Positions 46,843 through 58,048 of a stretch of DNA of 64,000 nt are shown one piece after another. The stretch comes from Uloborus plumipes (taxonomy: Eukaryota > Arthropoda > Arachnida > Araneae > Uloboridae). The stretch covers positions 1 to 64,000 of the forward strand of contig JAXGGA010003451.1 of assembly GCA_038373865.1 (NCBI GenBank). Reading direction: 5' to 3'. Both the position numbers and the translations under genes were made by a program. The notes below the pieces were generated by a model. That model saw only the letters and a list, made by a program, of their open reading frames with translations, was not told where the DNA came from and ran no database searches. Each line of letters starts with the position of its first letter. The stretch's first letter is position 1.

Positions 46843-49385
46843 GCTGCTTCATTCTCGCTGCTGACGTCCTGAGTGGACAAGTCTTAGCAAATGCAATTTA
46901 TAGACGAGCCGGCATTTTGGATCGGATTTTTCATTGTTGCTGAGCAATGGTTATCAGAGATCCAAAATACAATATACATCGCCTTGGTTCTACACGTTAA
47001 AATTTCCACACGGGAAAAAAAGATGTGTGAAGTTCACTTTTCCATAGCTGGTTTTTAAGAAAACTCTACATAAATCTCAAAATCAATAAATTTCATCTAT
47101 ACCTTCTAATCCATATTGCCCACCCCCCTGCAAAATTTCTCAAAAATTTCCATATTCTAATTTTCTTCTAAATTTTTGGCAGAATTCATGGTCCAAATTT
47201 TATTTTAAATGTCAAATGCTGGATAGTTAAAATTTGAGATGACACTTTCTTTTTTTTCGAAAAAAGCTATATGATTTCCTTGAGTGTTTTCTGTTGTACA
47301 GATTTCATTTTCGTCCACTGAAAACATTTCAAGTTAAAGAATGCGCTCAGAGCTCATAATACAATTCTTAGTTAGCACAACTCGATGATTTGAAATACTG
47401 TTGTTCTGCTCTTCAACGTGCAATTTGTAATGAGCGCTGAGAATGAAACTGGTGTAAGTCACCGTTACATATCAAGTAACTCTAGTTTTGTGTAACACCG
47501 TGTCAAGCAAAAACTGTTATACATCTTGAAATGATCTCATTGTCTTTTTAATTATATAAAGTTCGAGTTTTTTTACTGTAAATTTAACTTGGCTTAAAAC
47601 ATACATTCAGCCTATGAGTGATTTATAACACCACTGTCGTTCTGATCGTTAAATAGAATTTGTGAAAGAAAGTGTCAAGTTATACTCTGTTTTGGTATTT
47701 ATTCTATAACGATTTTCGCAAAATAATGAAGTTTAGTTTTAAGTAGTTTCTTAAAGGTTTTAAGCATTAAAATATTTACAATTTTAACTGAAAAAGCTCA
47801 TTTAAACTTTTAGATCTTCTCTGTTATTAATGAAATGACAAAAATTATGCAATCGATGTTTTCAACATCGATGTTTCAAAACATCGATCTTCTTTTTATA
47901 GAAATTACTTGCACATTTAAATGTACAGAAAAAAAGTAACTCTCGAATACATTGCGCCTCTTTATATCACTCAAATTAAATTTATCCTTTTGTCTCCTGA
48001 AAAACATCAACCCTATGATATCGATAGCAATTACAGTAAACTTTTTTAGTAGTAATATGACTGTGATACTGTAAATATTGACTGCTATTTCATGAAACGT
48101 GAAAAAAAACCTTATGGAAACAAATCTAAATCATAACAATAAGCAAATCTCTAATTGCCAATCTGTAATATTTATTTTTTCCTGAAAAACATCAACCTAT
48201 GAAATCGATAGCAATTACAGACAACTGTTTAGTAGATAGATTTGCAACTGTATTAAATGATAATTTTATTTATCGCATATTTTCATGAAACTTTTCGTGA
48301 AATGTAAAACAGTTATGGAAAAAACATCTAAAGCAAAACAAAAACACGATCTATAAAAATCGTTCACCTGAAATCATTGTAGTAACTTTGTTAAAACTAT
48401 TCAAAACGATGATCTTGCTACTTGTTAAAGTTGGAAATTTCTCTTAAACGAGCGTCATTTCAACATTAGGGGAAAGAGTTTTTCGAACTTTTGTAGTCTT
48501 CGTTACAGTACTTAGTCTGCATTTTAGATCTACTAGGAAAAGATCAGCTATAGATGAGAATTCAAAATGCTTCCTTTTGCACCTTGACCGAATTCATTGC
48601 ACCGCATCCAAAATATAAAAAATATATTCTTATGTTTTTACTTAAACTATGATGTCGTTAAAATTATTATAAGTAACTTCATCGTTACTGAGTGGCGTAA
48701 CTAGTCTCTTATACTCAAAGGTAAATAATATAAGTAATAATTTGAAAAATATATCTTACGTGCTAACTGTTCTTTCTACCAGAAAAACTATCATTTTCAA
48801 ATTTTGCACCATTGGAAAGTTCATAAAAAATACTTAAGGCTAAGTTTTTTCACAAACCGTCAAACTCTAATCGCCTGAACTAACAAGAAAAAGAGTTAAT
48901 TCTTAGTTAGCAAAACTCATAATTTACGATTTTTTTTTCCAATCGCGCAATGTGTAATGAGCTTGAAAAATTGACCTTTAATCAAATTCTTGATATATCA
49001 AGAACTCTTAGTAGTTGAAAATCGTGCTCTATAACAAAAACTGTAAAATTTCTAAACATTTAATATAATCCTTTCTTCATGGAACCTACTCAGGATTTGA
49101 TGATTACTATTATATAAGTTTCCAAAGTGGGGTCCATAAAGAAAGGAGAGGGTTGCTACGAAACATGCTAGGAATCTACTCTGCTATGTAAAAAATTAAG
49201 GATGAAACGGTTTGTTCTATATAACACTGCACAAAAGCTTTCCAAATTCATGCCAATATAATACCATAAGATCCCCAAGACGTAAGAGCACTGGCAATGT
49301 AAGCAATGCTCGTAAAAAAAAATAATAATAATGATAATAAACTTTATTGGAAAAATAGTATTAAGCACAATGCGACGGAAGGTAA
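46843..49385. other. No gene recognised
   Basis: Contains diverged direct repeats (47993-48110 with 48177-48320; 47366-47490 with 48900-49030), a small stem ATTTTGGATC/GATCCAAAAT at 46914-46968 and a CATCGATG palindrome cluster at 47852-47888. No coding features. Confidence 0.45.
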
Positions 49386-49389
49386 AAAG

Positions 49390-49890
49390 ATTCATGTGGG
49401 AATTAGTAGATTTGAACCCCCTTGCTGTTGGGCATGTTTTACATTGGCAGCTGATGCTGAATATAATGGTATGAATGAGCGTGTTGTGAGCTGCGTATTC
49501 CTCTTGCGGTGCCAGCTGCAGCTCCAGAATCGTTACTGGAAGTAAATTAACAGCTGCAAAGCTTCTCCCTAGAAAGTTCTAACCATGCTCGATGGGGATT
49601 TAGATCCCAAGACCATACCAAAAGCTTTATGCTCTCCAACAGATACCCGTAAAATATAGCCGGGCTTTGTGGTCCATGGACAGGTATTGCAGACACATAG
49701 CCCATCTAAAAAGGCGCACATAACAATAAAGAGCCTCCTTTAGACAGTCTCTGTGACTTTAGCCCCTTCGAAGATGTGAAGGTCTATAAAACTACTAATG
49801 ATGATGACTCAAAATCTCATCTGGCGCAAAGGCAAGAGTCAAACCCGCCATCTCAACTGCAGCAAGCTGATCGAACAGACCGCTCGACGG
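49390..49890 (-). repeat. SINE cluster, decayed
   Basis: Three B-box-like words on the minus strand: GGTTCAAATCTA (about 49410-49421), TTGGGATCTAAATCCCC (about 49589-49605) and GGCGGGTTTGACTCTTGCC (about 49830-49848). The area is G+C-richer than its flanks. A boxes are not clear, so I call this a nest of worn tRNA-derived SINEs with modest confidence. Confidence 0.4.
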
Positions 49891-50002
49891 TGTCCATAAG
49901 CTGTGTAAGTGGGCTTAACATTAATGAACTTCATGACAAAATGGTTTACTTTAAAGTTAGATTAATTTAAAATCTTAGAAGTAGTTAGAGTCTAGCAATA
50001 TT

Positions 50003-50144
50003 CTGTACCTCAGAACCAGACTAACGAAAGTCCATTTTCGTCATTTTTCGGTAGAGGGGAAAAACGATTGTCGAATACATCGTTTTTCCCCTCTACTGAA
50101 AAATGACGAAAATGGACTTACGTTAGTCTGGTTCTGAGGTACAG
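50003..50144. mobile_element. 142-bp near-perfect hairpin MITE
   Basis: Arms of about 66 bp with only two mismatches around a loop of about 10 bases. Ends are CTGTACCTCAGAACCAGAC and its inverse, the same as the composite element at 19612-22479 and the MITE at 52557-52783. Little divergence between arms suggests a recent insertion or gene conversion between the arms. Confidence 0.9.
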
Positions 50145-50239
50145 TATTGTGCAAGCAACAATAAATTGGGATTTTCGTATTTTGAGATTACATCAAATAA
50201 GATTCCTTTCACTCAATTTGTATCCCCATGTTACTGGAG

Positions 50240-50700
50240 TGCAAAATCCCTCAAATCAGATAGAAGGGAGTATCACGGATGCCTTTAAAGAATACGGATA
50301 TTTCCCCTTCTTACGAGTGGGTCATAAACGTCCGTTATCGTGCCGGTATTTAATCAGAATAAAGACCTACTTAAAGGAATTAGAAAGGAAAGTTCTGACG
50401 TAAAGTGAGTCGTCGCGCAAATGATTGCATGCCATCTCCGATCCAGAAGTGCGGCTAGTTCCTGGGCTTTCGGGTCTCGTGATTGGAGGAGAGGGAGTCA
50501 CGTGATTACAGGCGCTTATTCGCCATTACACGGATTTGTTCCGGACGTCATTAGATCTTTCCACACAATGGAACGTGCACGCCGGGGCTGTAAAGACAGT
50601 GGAAGAAATGGCCCGGCATTTATTCTGGTTTTGCTGTGTTGCGGATAATGTCACGTTTTCTACAATGGAGGTCATTTTATCGAATGTTAACCAATTAAGA
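50240..50700. other. G+C-richer unique-looking segment
   Basis: Visibly richer in G+C and less repetitive than the surrounding DNA. Contains an inverted CCAAT (GATTGG, 50482), a CACGTG E box (50500), CGTCATTAG (50546) and several CG-containing words. Overlapping frames of 75-84 codons (50149-50403, 50421-50648, 50536-50784) show no domain. It could be an exon, a promoter or enhancer, or a decayed retroelement; I cannot decide. Confidence 0.3.
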
Positions 50701-51545
50701 AGCAGGGAACTGTTCTTGGTTATTGTGGGGGCAATCTTTATTTTTAAATGCTGTTTTCTGTGGAAGAGAAGAAAAGTAAAATGAAAGTGCTAAGCGTATT
50801 TCACAATAACTGCAGTTGTAACTTGGTCTAGACACTGTAAAAGTTGTTAATTAAAATATGGAAAAGGGTAAAAGTGTCTCAAAAAAGTTTTCGAAATCCG
50901 TTGAGTTTTTAAAGAAATTTATTTACAAAGTTTCAGTAAAGGAACACAACATTTATTTTATTAAACCTTTCGCATCGCCAAGGCTGTCAGGACAATTAAA
51001 TAGAATGCTGTAAGAAGTGTATTTCATTACAGTGAACGCAATAAGTGCGAGGTGTTAAAATGAATTTAGGGTTTAAAAAAGCAATAGAAAAGTTTGAAGA
51101 TAAATTTGACCACACTAAATAATGTGTTTTTGATTCAATAAGAATTTGATTAACATTTAGACAATAAAAACAGTGTAATAAAGTGTATTTTACAGCAAAT
51201 TTACTTTATCATGACAAGTGCCTGAAAACGGAATAGGCCTGAGACCGAACCTCCTCTTCCTAAGGAGCCCCATTAAAGAATCATGTCTTATTATTATTAG
51301 AAAAATTTTCATGAGTCATGAAGGTTAATGAAGTTTAAAAAGCTCTGAAAAAAAGAATTGTTCTGTAAATGCCTATTTTTTTCTTAAGAATAGTTGTATT
51401 CAGAAGTGAATAGTGTATATAATGCTGGTTGAGGGAATTATGCGTTTCGCCATTTTCTTGTGAGCTATAAAATAACTAAGTCATTAAAATGTGTATAAAA
51501 ATGCTGTGACAATGCAAGGCAAGGCTCCATGGCGACTGCACACGT
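50701..51545. other. No gene recognised
   Basis: AT-rich; no paired ends or coding motifs. Confidence 0.5.
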
Positions 51546-51546
51546 A

Positions 51547-52265
51547 GGGTGTATTACGATTTTTTTTTTTTTTTTTGAAATTCAAAATTTCAAATGGATA
51601 AAAAGTTGTCACTATGTTCACATAGTTACCAAAAAATTTTTTTTGAAATAGAAAAATATTTAGATAAGCCGGGATGACCTTGAAGTTTCAAGTTTTTTTA
51701 GTAAAAACGATGATTTTTTTTTTTTTAATGTATAAATTATGTGTAAAGCAAAAATAACTTTTTAAGTGCAAAAATGGACTACTTAAGAAGTAATCTATTA
51801 ATAAAAAATATATCGGAGCTAAAGTTGAACTTTTAGGTTTCCAGAAATTGGATATGAAAAACCTCACATTTTCGCTAGTAAGTCATATTTTTAGAATATT
51901 TACTTATCCTGCAAAATATTTTTTATTATTGTATTAATAGTACTAGTACAAGCATTGAAGTGCAGCAATTTAAAACAGCGAGATTCGTCCATTTTTCCAC
52001 TCAAATAATTATTTTGCTTTGCACATAATTTATACATTTTTTACAAAAATCATCGTTTTTACTAAAAAACTTGAAATTTCAAGGTAATCCTGGTTGACCT
52101 AAATATTTTTCAATTTCAAAATAAATCCTTTTGGTAACTATGTAAGCATAGTGACAACTTTTTATCAATTCAAAATTTTGAATTTCCGAAAAAAATTTCA
52201 GTGATACACCCAATGGGTAAATATTCTAAAAATATGACTGACTAGCAAAAATGTGAGGTTTTCAC
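51547..52265. mobile_element. Compound foldback element
   Basis: Two nested inverted pairs. Outer: GGGTGTATTACGATTTTTTT… at 51548 with the inverse ending …GATACACCC near 52209; both arms include GTTGTCACTATG/CATAGTGACAAC, CATAGTTACC/GGTAACTATG and ATAAATTATGTG/CACATAATTTAT over about 200 bp. Second: 51855-51902 pairs with 52217-52265 (ACCTCACATTTT / AAAATGTGAGGT, TCATATTTTTAGAATATTTAC / inverse). No coding. Confidence 0.7.
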
Positions 52266-52556
52266 ACCCTACTGCACACTGCACAGGATCCCGGGGCGTT
52301 ATGTACAAGGACTCCTCTGCAAGGGCAAACAGCGACAGTGCAAAAACAAAACTGAACATTGTTTTCCGTTGATTTAAAAGTGATAAAATAGAAAAAGGGG
52401 CGTAATACTGAAAAGAGTAATTTAACGTTTGTGAAGATTATTAATGGACAGTTTTGTGACTCAGTACATTAAGCCAAATTATGCACTTAAGTTTCCTTAT
52501 TTCTTTCTTTTTATTTCCTTTAAGTAGATGACACTTGATTTTATGAACCTCTAATT

Positions 52557-52783
52557 CCGTAGCTCAGAACCAGAACGACGTAAGCCCAAAAATGGCAATT
52601 TTCACTTTTTTTTCTACACTGTATGTAAAATCTTATTCCGCATCGACCCACAAAAACGTTATCCCTGAAAATAAATTCCTTCAAAATTGCCCCGAGTCCT
52701 TTGCATACTTTCCGACAATCGTTTTCGCCCTCTCCTGAAAAGTTACGAAAATGGACTTACGTTAGTCTGGTTCTGAGGTACAG
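52557..52783. mobile_element. MITE with CTGTACCTCAG ends, 227 bp
   Basis: Left end CCGTAGCTCAGAACCAGA, right end inverse CTGTACCTCAGAACCAGAC; similar to the hairpin at 50003-50144 and the 19612-22479 ends, with the next inner words AAAATGG and GTAAGTCC conserved. Interior AT-rich. No coding. Confidence 0.8.
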
Positions 52784-52956
52784 AATTTACGAACACAAAC
52801 AATGTTTCGAACAACTTACCAGTCTGGAAAAGCTCGGGTAAAAACGATGCATTTTCACCCTGTTTTTATGAACTAAAAACGGGTAAATAGCTTTTTTACG
52901 AACGAAATTTAAAGGCAGGTATCTCTCTTCAGAATTTAAGCCACGAGTTTGGAAAG

Positions 52957-53315
52957 TCTGCAAAATACGACCTTACTTGACTTTACTTGTGCAAAGTAAC
53001 ATTACAGAAGGCATCTCTGATCAATTTTAAGCAAATCATTTTAAAATAAAATAGTTTAATTTTATGAAAAATAAGTGCGCAAAAAAAAACTTACTTTCTG
53101 TGGCTACCCATGCTGGATCGTTGCTTGATTGATTTGTCTGAAAATAGCTGTCAATAATTAAACTCTCATGTCCAAATAATGGCTCTAACTGGTTTTCTCA
53201 AAAACTATTTAACTTGTGAAAAATAGCTTTTGTAAAATGATATACCATTACGGATTTTTGTATACAGTAACTAACAAGCGTCCCGTTTTTATGCCACTGG
53301 GCATAAATGGGTTAA
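52957..53315. mobile_element. piggyBac-like MITE, copy 3 (left-truncated)
   Basis: Right two thirds of the family at 1655 and 3589: starts inside the element at GCAAAATACGACCTTACTTG and ends GGCATAAATGGGTTAA with TTAA at 53312-53315. Landmarks CTGGATCGTTGCTTGA and AACTAACAAGCGTCCCG are present. The left end is missing. Confidence 0.8.
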
Positions 53316-53339
53316 AATACCGTAGAATTTAGCCACTGT

Positions 53340-53955
53340 AATATTTTCTCTTGTAGGAGAGCTGTTGCCATAGGCAGCTCGTACAGAGGGGCAAGGGGGG
53401 CGACTCCCCCCCCCCCCCACACTTCCAAAAGTGAAAGAGCCTTGCCCTCTCACTTTTCACGGTTAAAAAGTAATGATCGAGTGAAAAATAATTTTTTTAT
53501 TCAGTGGATTGATTTATTTCACTAAAATAAAAGCTGAAAATTCAAAAACAAGAAGAAATTTCAACTTTTTTTCATGTTATTTCAGAAAAATGGAATTTTT
53601 AATCGAAGGGGGAATGTTTATATTTCGCATGTTTTAGAGGTCATTTAATCGGCACTGATAAAATACAATAACACAGCCAAATTTTACAAAAACAAAAAAC
53701 GTGTGATGAAAAAAGCCTTTTACTCCCCCCCCCCCCCCCCCCACACACACATTTCTTCTGACCCCAACTTTCTTAATTGCAAGGATGTAATTTTCTACAT
53801 TTTATAACAAAAATTTTTTGCAGCTTTTTACTCTTGATTTTAAAATTCTGCTTTGAAAATACAGTGAGACGTGTTACAGGAATACAGTGGTATAATGTCC
53901 TGTTGTACCTCCAACATACCCTACTATAAAGAAAACATTTTTTAATAATCCGAAG
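53340..53955. other. No gene; G/C homopolymer runs
   Basis: Runs of C at 53407-53421 and 53726-53742. The GAGGGGCAAGGGGGGCGACTC block at about 53378-53407 looks like the terminus of a hAT-type element but has no partner. No coding features. Confidence 0.4.
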
Positions 53956-53959
53956 TAAA

Positions 53960-54115
53960 TATATTTTAGGACCGTTGTAGACCGATCGGTCAGGCGTCGG
54001 ACTCGTAACCGGGGGGGTCCCGGGCTCAATAGTAGCCGATTAAAGGGTTCTATGGATAATTCGCCACCCTGGTCAAATCGCCATCCAACTGAAAACAAAG
54101 AAAAAGGCGTGACTT
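53960..54115 (+). repeat. tRNA-derived SINE
   Basis: GTAGACCGATCGGTCAGGCG (A box), GTCGGACTCGTAACCGG (anticodon-like arm) and GGTCCCGGGCTCAATAG (B box) in tRNA order, followed by a body to about 54110. Confidence 0.65.
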
Positions 54116-54361
54116 CGCTGCAGGAGAGGTGAAACCACTGAACTGTATCTTAATCGTAGGTATTTTCTTGACAGCAGGGAAAATTTTAGGGATTAGCACG
54201 GAGTCGAAAAATTGTCGTCTCGTCTCTTTCCAAATGTTTAAATTTCCAGAGAGACGCTACATGACGAGAGTATCTTGGTTTGATTTCAATGCTAAAAAAA
54301 AGCTGAAACATTTTGTTTCGGAAGAGGGGGAAGGGTTTTTCGCAGGGTTGAATGAAAAAAG

Positions 54362-55385
54362 CAGTGGCGTAGCGAGAACAAAATTAAGAGTGGGCGAAAA
54401 AATTGTGCGAGGCCCCTCCACCCATTTTGAGATTAATTCTAGATTAAGTTATTCTACTATTCTGAGTACAAAACCAAACTTCTCACTTTTGTTGTTAATC
54501 ATAAAAATTTAAATATTATACATTTTAAAATATATTTAAGATGAAAACGTATAATGTGAAACAACTACTTTTGGGGGAGTTTGAAATGTTTGATTTATAT
54601 AACTTTTTGGCACAATATTTTGATGATGCTATGGAATAAATTTATAAATTATAAAACTGCAAATAAATACTTTTTCATTCTAAATTTTATTCACATTACA
54701 CTGTAAAAGATCGATTACGATTTAAATATAATTTGCTATTTCACCTATTAGTGCAACTTTTTTTTCAGTTACTTTGTTTCAGGAAAAAAGACATAAACTT
54801 TAAATCAAGAAATTCAACTAATAGTTCAAAAATTTATCTTTACAAAATTACCATCAGCAAATAAAAGGGCCTGAATAAAATGGGAAAAGGGGATCATTTT
54901 CAACAGTGTGTAAATGGTGTGTTTAGATGGCTCGGTTTAGAAATTTTGGGATAGTAGGCCCATCACATTTGCAGTGGCCCGTTTACTAGTACAATTTGAA
55001 AAAGTAACCGTTGAGTTTCAACCATTGGTTTGATATCGAAGTCGAATTTGTGATAGCAATGCTAATTTAATATGATAAAAATAAATCATTATTATTTTTT
55101 TAATCCTTATAATTGCTATAAAAAATGAAAGCGCTTTGATGAAGACAGAAAATTACGAAAATGAAGTTAGAAATTTTTTCTTACTGACTTCCTGAATCAC
55201 ATTTTTGCAATATTTTGAAAAGTTGTAATATCGCCAATTTTGCAATTAATTTTACTATTGTTGCTGATACTGGGTTTCAATCACATTTGTTTAAATATGA
55301 TTAAAAGAGTTAGCAAATTGAATTATGTAAAATAATCGCAAACGTGACATACTGTAAAATATATGAGTCAAAGTTGTTTCCATTA
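54362..55385. mobile_element. hAT non-autonomous element, related to 46123 copy
   Basis: Left end CAGTGGCGTAGCGAG. Bases 55050-55290 align with 46230-46500 (for example AATTTTACTATTGTT…GGGTTTCAATCACAT against ATTTTACTATTGTTTC…TGTTTCAATTACAT). No right terminus or target duplication found; it is probably truncated near the SINE at 55560. A 127-codon frame at 54129-54512 runs into its left end and is judged spurious. Confidence 0.6.
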
Positions 55386-55559
55386 TGAAACTTCACTTAT
55401 TTTTTTCAAGTAAATGCTCCATAAAATAGACTTTCTAAAAGAAACTATCAACCAGTCTAAAATTTTAAATGATTGAATATTTTCCCTCTTCAAGCTCAGT
55501 GCTAGGGGTAGATAATCCCTACCACTTTTCCCTTCCCACTGTGTAGGGAGATCACTGAA

Positions 55560-55815
55560 GCGTGACGATACCTGACCTGTCAATCACAAGGTGGCGAATT
55601 CTCCTTGTGGCAAAACAGGAGAGACACGGATTAAAGACCAGGGTTTCCTCGACTCTTGGTCTGGTTCTAAAGAACAGAGCGCTCTGAGCTAAATCGGCCT
55701 TCCACCTAAAATGGAGCTCGTTTAAACGGAAACCGTACTTCTACCGCCTTAAATCGGGTAGATGTGTCTACTTAAGCTCGGGTTCCCGATATGTTTCAGA
55801 AACAACAACAGCAAA
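55560..55815. repeat. SINE(s) with AACAACAAC-type tail
   Basis: G+C-richer block with GAGCGCTCTGAGCTAAATCGG, AAGCTCGGGTTCCCGA (B-box-like, about 55775) and a terminal AAACAACAACAGC. Internal structure suggests more than one SINE or a decayed one; strand is uncertain. Confidence 0.4.
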
Positions 55816-55892
55816 TATATTTTAAAACATCAAAATTTTAAATTAATTTATTAATGGACATTGGTTTTATTCAGGTATTGTATAAATTGTAT

Positions 55893-56042
55893 GAGCCCAT
55901 TACAGTAAAATGATAAAATTTTGGTTTGGTACTTACTAGTTGGAGACTTGCACGTAGTTCCTCGTTTCTCCGCTAGGTAGAAGCACTCTGCAGTCTCTAA
56001 CGCTAGTACCAAGCCCAGATTTTATCATTTTACTGTGGGCTC
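55893..56042. mobile_element. 150-bp MITE with GAGCCCA ends
   Basis: GAGCCCATTACAGTAAAATG at the left and GAGCCCACAGTAAAATGATA in inverse at the right; the match continues through AAAAT…GGTTTGGTACT…ACTAG for about 45 bp. The centre also folds (GAGACTTGCA/TGCAGTCTC). Confidence 0.75.
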
Positions 56043-56049
56043 AAGTAAC

Positions 56050-56740
56050 CCCCTTGTGGGTCCAAGTAACCCGACTTTACGGTAAATCTAAAGAGTGATT
56101 TTACTAGCTCATTTATCTTTTGATACTATTATGTTATTACTAATGCACATATTCCTTATGCGTTGTTATTAATCTGAATACATTATTCTGAGTTTTTTGT
56201 GTTTCCAACAACATGTAATAACATGCCGAAATTGCGAAATCCATGGCTTGTGGTGGTTCAAAAAGAAGATAATAATATATCCTGAAGACTTCCAATGTTA
56301 TACTAACTTAAAATGAAATTTTTATTGGAGAGAAATTAAAAAAAAGAAATTACGGTGATAACTAAATGTTCTCTAATCATGTCCAACAATTAAAATTTCT
56401 TTTGAACTAATTTTAAAGAAATTGTAACAAAAGAAGAGAGTCCCACTGTGCCCCCCCCCCCGCACAAATACACACACATACGAATTTCCAGTACTTTCGT
56501 ATGTTACTTTTACATTTAGGGAAGCCTGGACACCGCATTTATAAACTTTTTCACTATAAAATATGTTTAAAAAATAAATACAATTCCTCGATTTTTTTTT
56601 ATTGAAAAAGCTGAAATATTTGCACGTTCTAGTTATATTCTACTTATACCAGTAAGACTTTTTTCGGAGACGAGCAGCAAAGTTTGGAAAATAATTTTAG
56701 CCAAAATAGATCATTTTCACAGAAATTCATTTTCCAATTC
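56050..56740. other. No gene recognised
   Basis: AT-rich; a run of C at 56451-56461. No coding features. Confidence 0.5.
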
Positions 56741-56932
56741 ATAATTGAAGGGCTTGGAGGATAAAAGAGCTATGTTACATTTTAAAAAAATGAACTCTCT
56801 GGACGATAGTAAGCAATGGATACAAGTAAGCAAATAAAACTTGGTGCGTCAAACAGTATACACTGAAGTGACAAAAGTCATGGGATAGCAATATGCAAAT
56901 TTTCAGATGGCAGTAGCATCGCATAGAACAGG

Positions 56933-56939
56933 TATAAAT
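56933..56939 (+). promoter_or_regulatory. TATA box of the DD36E element
   Basis: TATAAAT about 65 bp before the upstream ATGATG at 57004 and about 107 bp before the first in-frame ATG. Inferred from sequence only. Confidence 0.5.
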
Positions 56940-57019
56940 GCGCAGTGCTTTTACAGAGCTTTCATTTCTGTTCAAGTTATTCATGTGAAGAGGTTTTAAC
57001 GTGATGATGACCGCACGAC

Positions 57020-58048
57020 GTGAAATTAACAGACTTTGAACGCGGAATGTTAGTTGGAGCTAGACGCATGGGTCATGCCATTTCGGAAATCGTTAGAGAA
57101 TTCAACATTCCCAGATCCACTGTGTCAAGAGTGTGCCGAGAGTATGAAATTTCAGGCATAACATCCCACCATGGACAGCGCAGTGGTCGACCGCCTGCAC
57201 TTAAAGATCGAGACCGGCGACGTCTGCAAAGAGTCGTAAATTCTAACAGACAAGCAACACTGCGTCAAATCACCGTAGAAATCAATGTGGGACGTACAAT
57301 GGACGTGTCTGCTAGAACTGTGCGGAGAAATTTGGATTTCTTGGGCTATTCCAGCAGAAGACCGACTCGAGTGCCTTTACTGACAGAACGACATCGCTTG
57401 CAGCGACTCTCGTGGGCACGTGAGCATATTGGTTGGTCCCTAGATGAATGGAAAACCGTGGCCTGGTCCGATGAGTCACGATTTCAGCTGGTAAGAGCCG
57501 ATGGTAGGGTTCGAGTGTGGCGCAGACCCCACGAAGCCATGGACCCAAACTGTCAGCAAGGCACTGTTCAAGCTGGTGGTGGCTCCGTAATGGTGTGGGC
57601 TGTTTTTTCATGGCATGGACTTGGTCCTCTAGTGCGACTGGACCGAACATTGACTGGAAATGCTTATGTGCAGCTACTTGGAGATCACTTGCAGCCATTC
57701 ATGGACTTCATGTACCCAAACAACGATGGGATTTTTATGGATGACAATGCGCCATGTCACCGGGCCACAACTGTTCGCAATTGGTTTGAAGAAAATTCTG
57801 GACAATTCCAACGAATGATTTGGCCACCTAGATCGCCCGACATGAATCCCATTGAGCATTTATGGGACACCATCGAGAGGTCTGTTCGTGCCCAAAATCC
57901 TGCCCCATCAACGCTTTCACAATTATGGACGTCTATCGAGACAGCATGGCTCAATATTCCTGCAGAAGACTTCCAACGACTTGTTGAGTCCATGCCACGT
58001 CGAGTTGTTGCACTTCGCCGGGCAAAAGGAGGGCCGACACGATATTAA
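57020..58048 (+). CDS. DD36E Tc1/mariner transposase
   Basis: A 342-codon open frame. Residues about 4-42 (LTDFERGMLVGARRMGHAI…) form the first helix-turn-helix; 56-59 GRPP is an AT-hook-like link; about 60-118 the second helix-turn-helix; the catalytic core has D151 (WSDESRF), D242 (FMDDNAPCH) and E279 (MNPIEHLWD), with 36 residues between the last two. It ends GGPTRY and stops 5 bp before the right inverted repeat. The frame opens with GTG, not ATG; the first in-frame ATG is at 57047. An upstream ATGATG at 57004 lies in another frame and its peptide (ARREINR) looks like the natural N-terminus, so a one-base change near 57025-57035 probably separates start and body. Nuclear cut-and-paste enzyme binding the flanking repeats. 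Confidence 0.88.
   Translation: MKLTDFERGMLVGARRMGHAISEIVREFNIPRSTVSRVCREYEISGITSHHGQRSGRPPALKDRDRRRLQRVVNSNRQATLRQITVEINVGRTMDVSARTVRRNLDFLGYSSRRPTRVPLLTERHRLQRLSWAREHIGWSLDEWKTVAWSDESRFQLVRADGRVRVWRRPHEAMDPNCQQGTVQAGGGSVMVWAVFSWHGLGPLVRLDRTLTGNAYVQLLGDHLQPFMDFMYPNNDGIFMDDNAPCHRATTVRNWFEENSGQFQRMIWPPRSPDMNPIEHLWDTIERSVRAQNPAPSTLSQLWTSIETAWLNIPAEDFQRLVESMPRRVVALRRAKGGPTRY

Noticed and set aside
54129..54512. 127-codon frame with a hydrophobic, signal-peptide-like start
   Set aside because: Its second half is the left end of a hAT element (54362 onward) and the start lies just after a SINE; no domain is visible, so chance is more likely.
57312..57698. 128-codon minus-strand frame opposite the DD36E transposase
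   Set aside because: Antisense shadow of a well-supported coding sequence.
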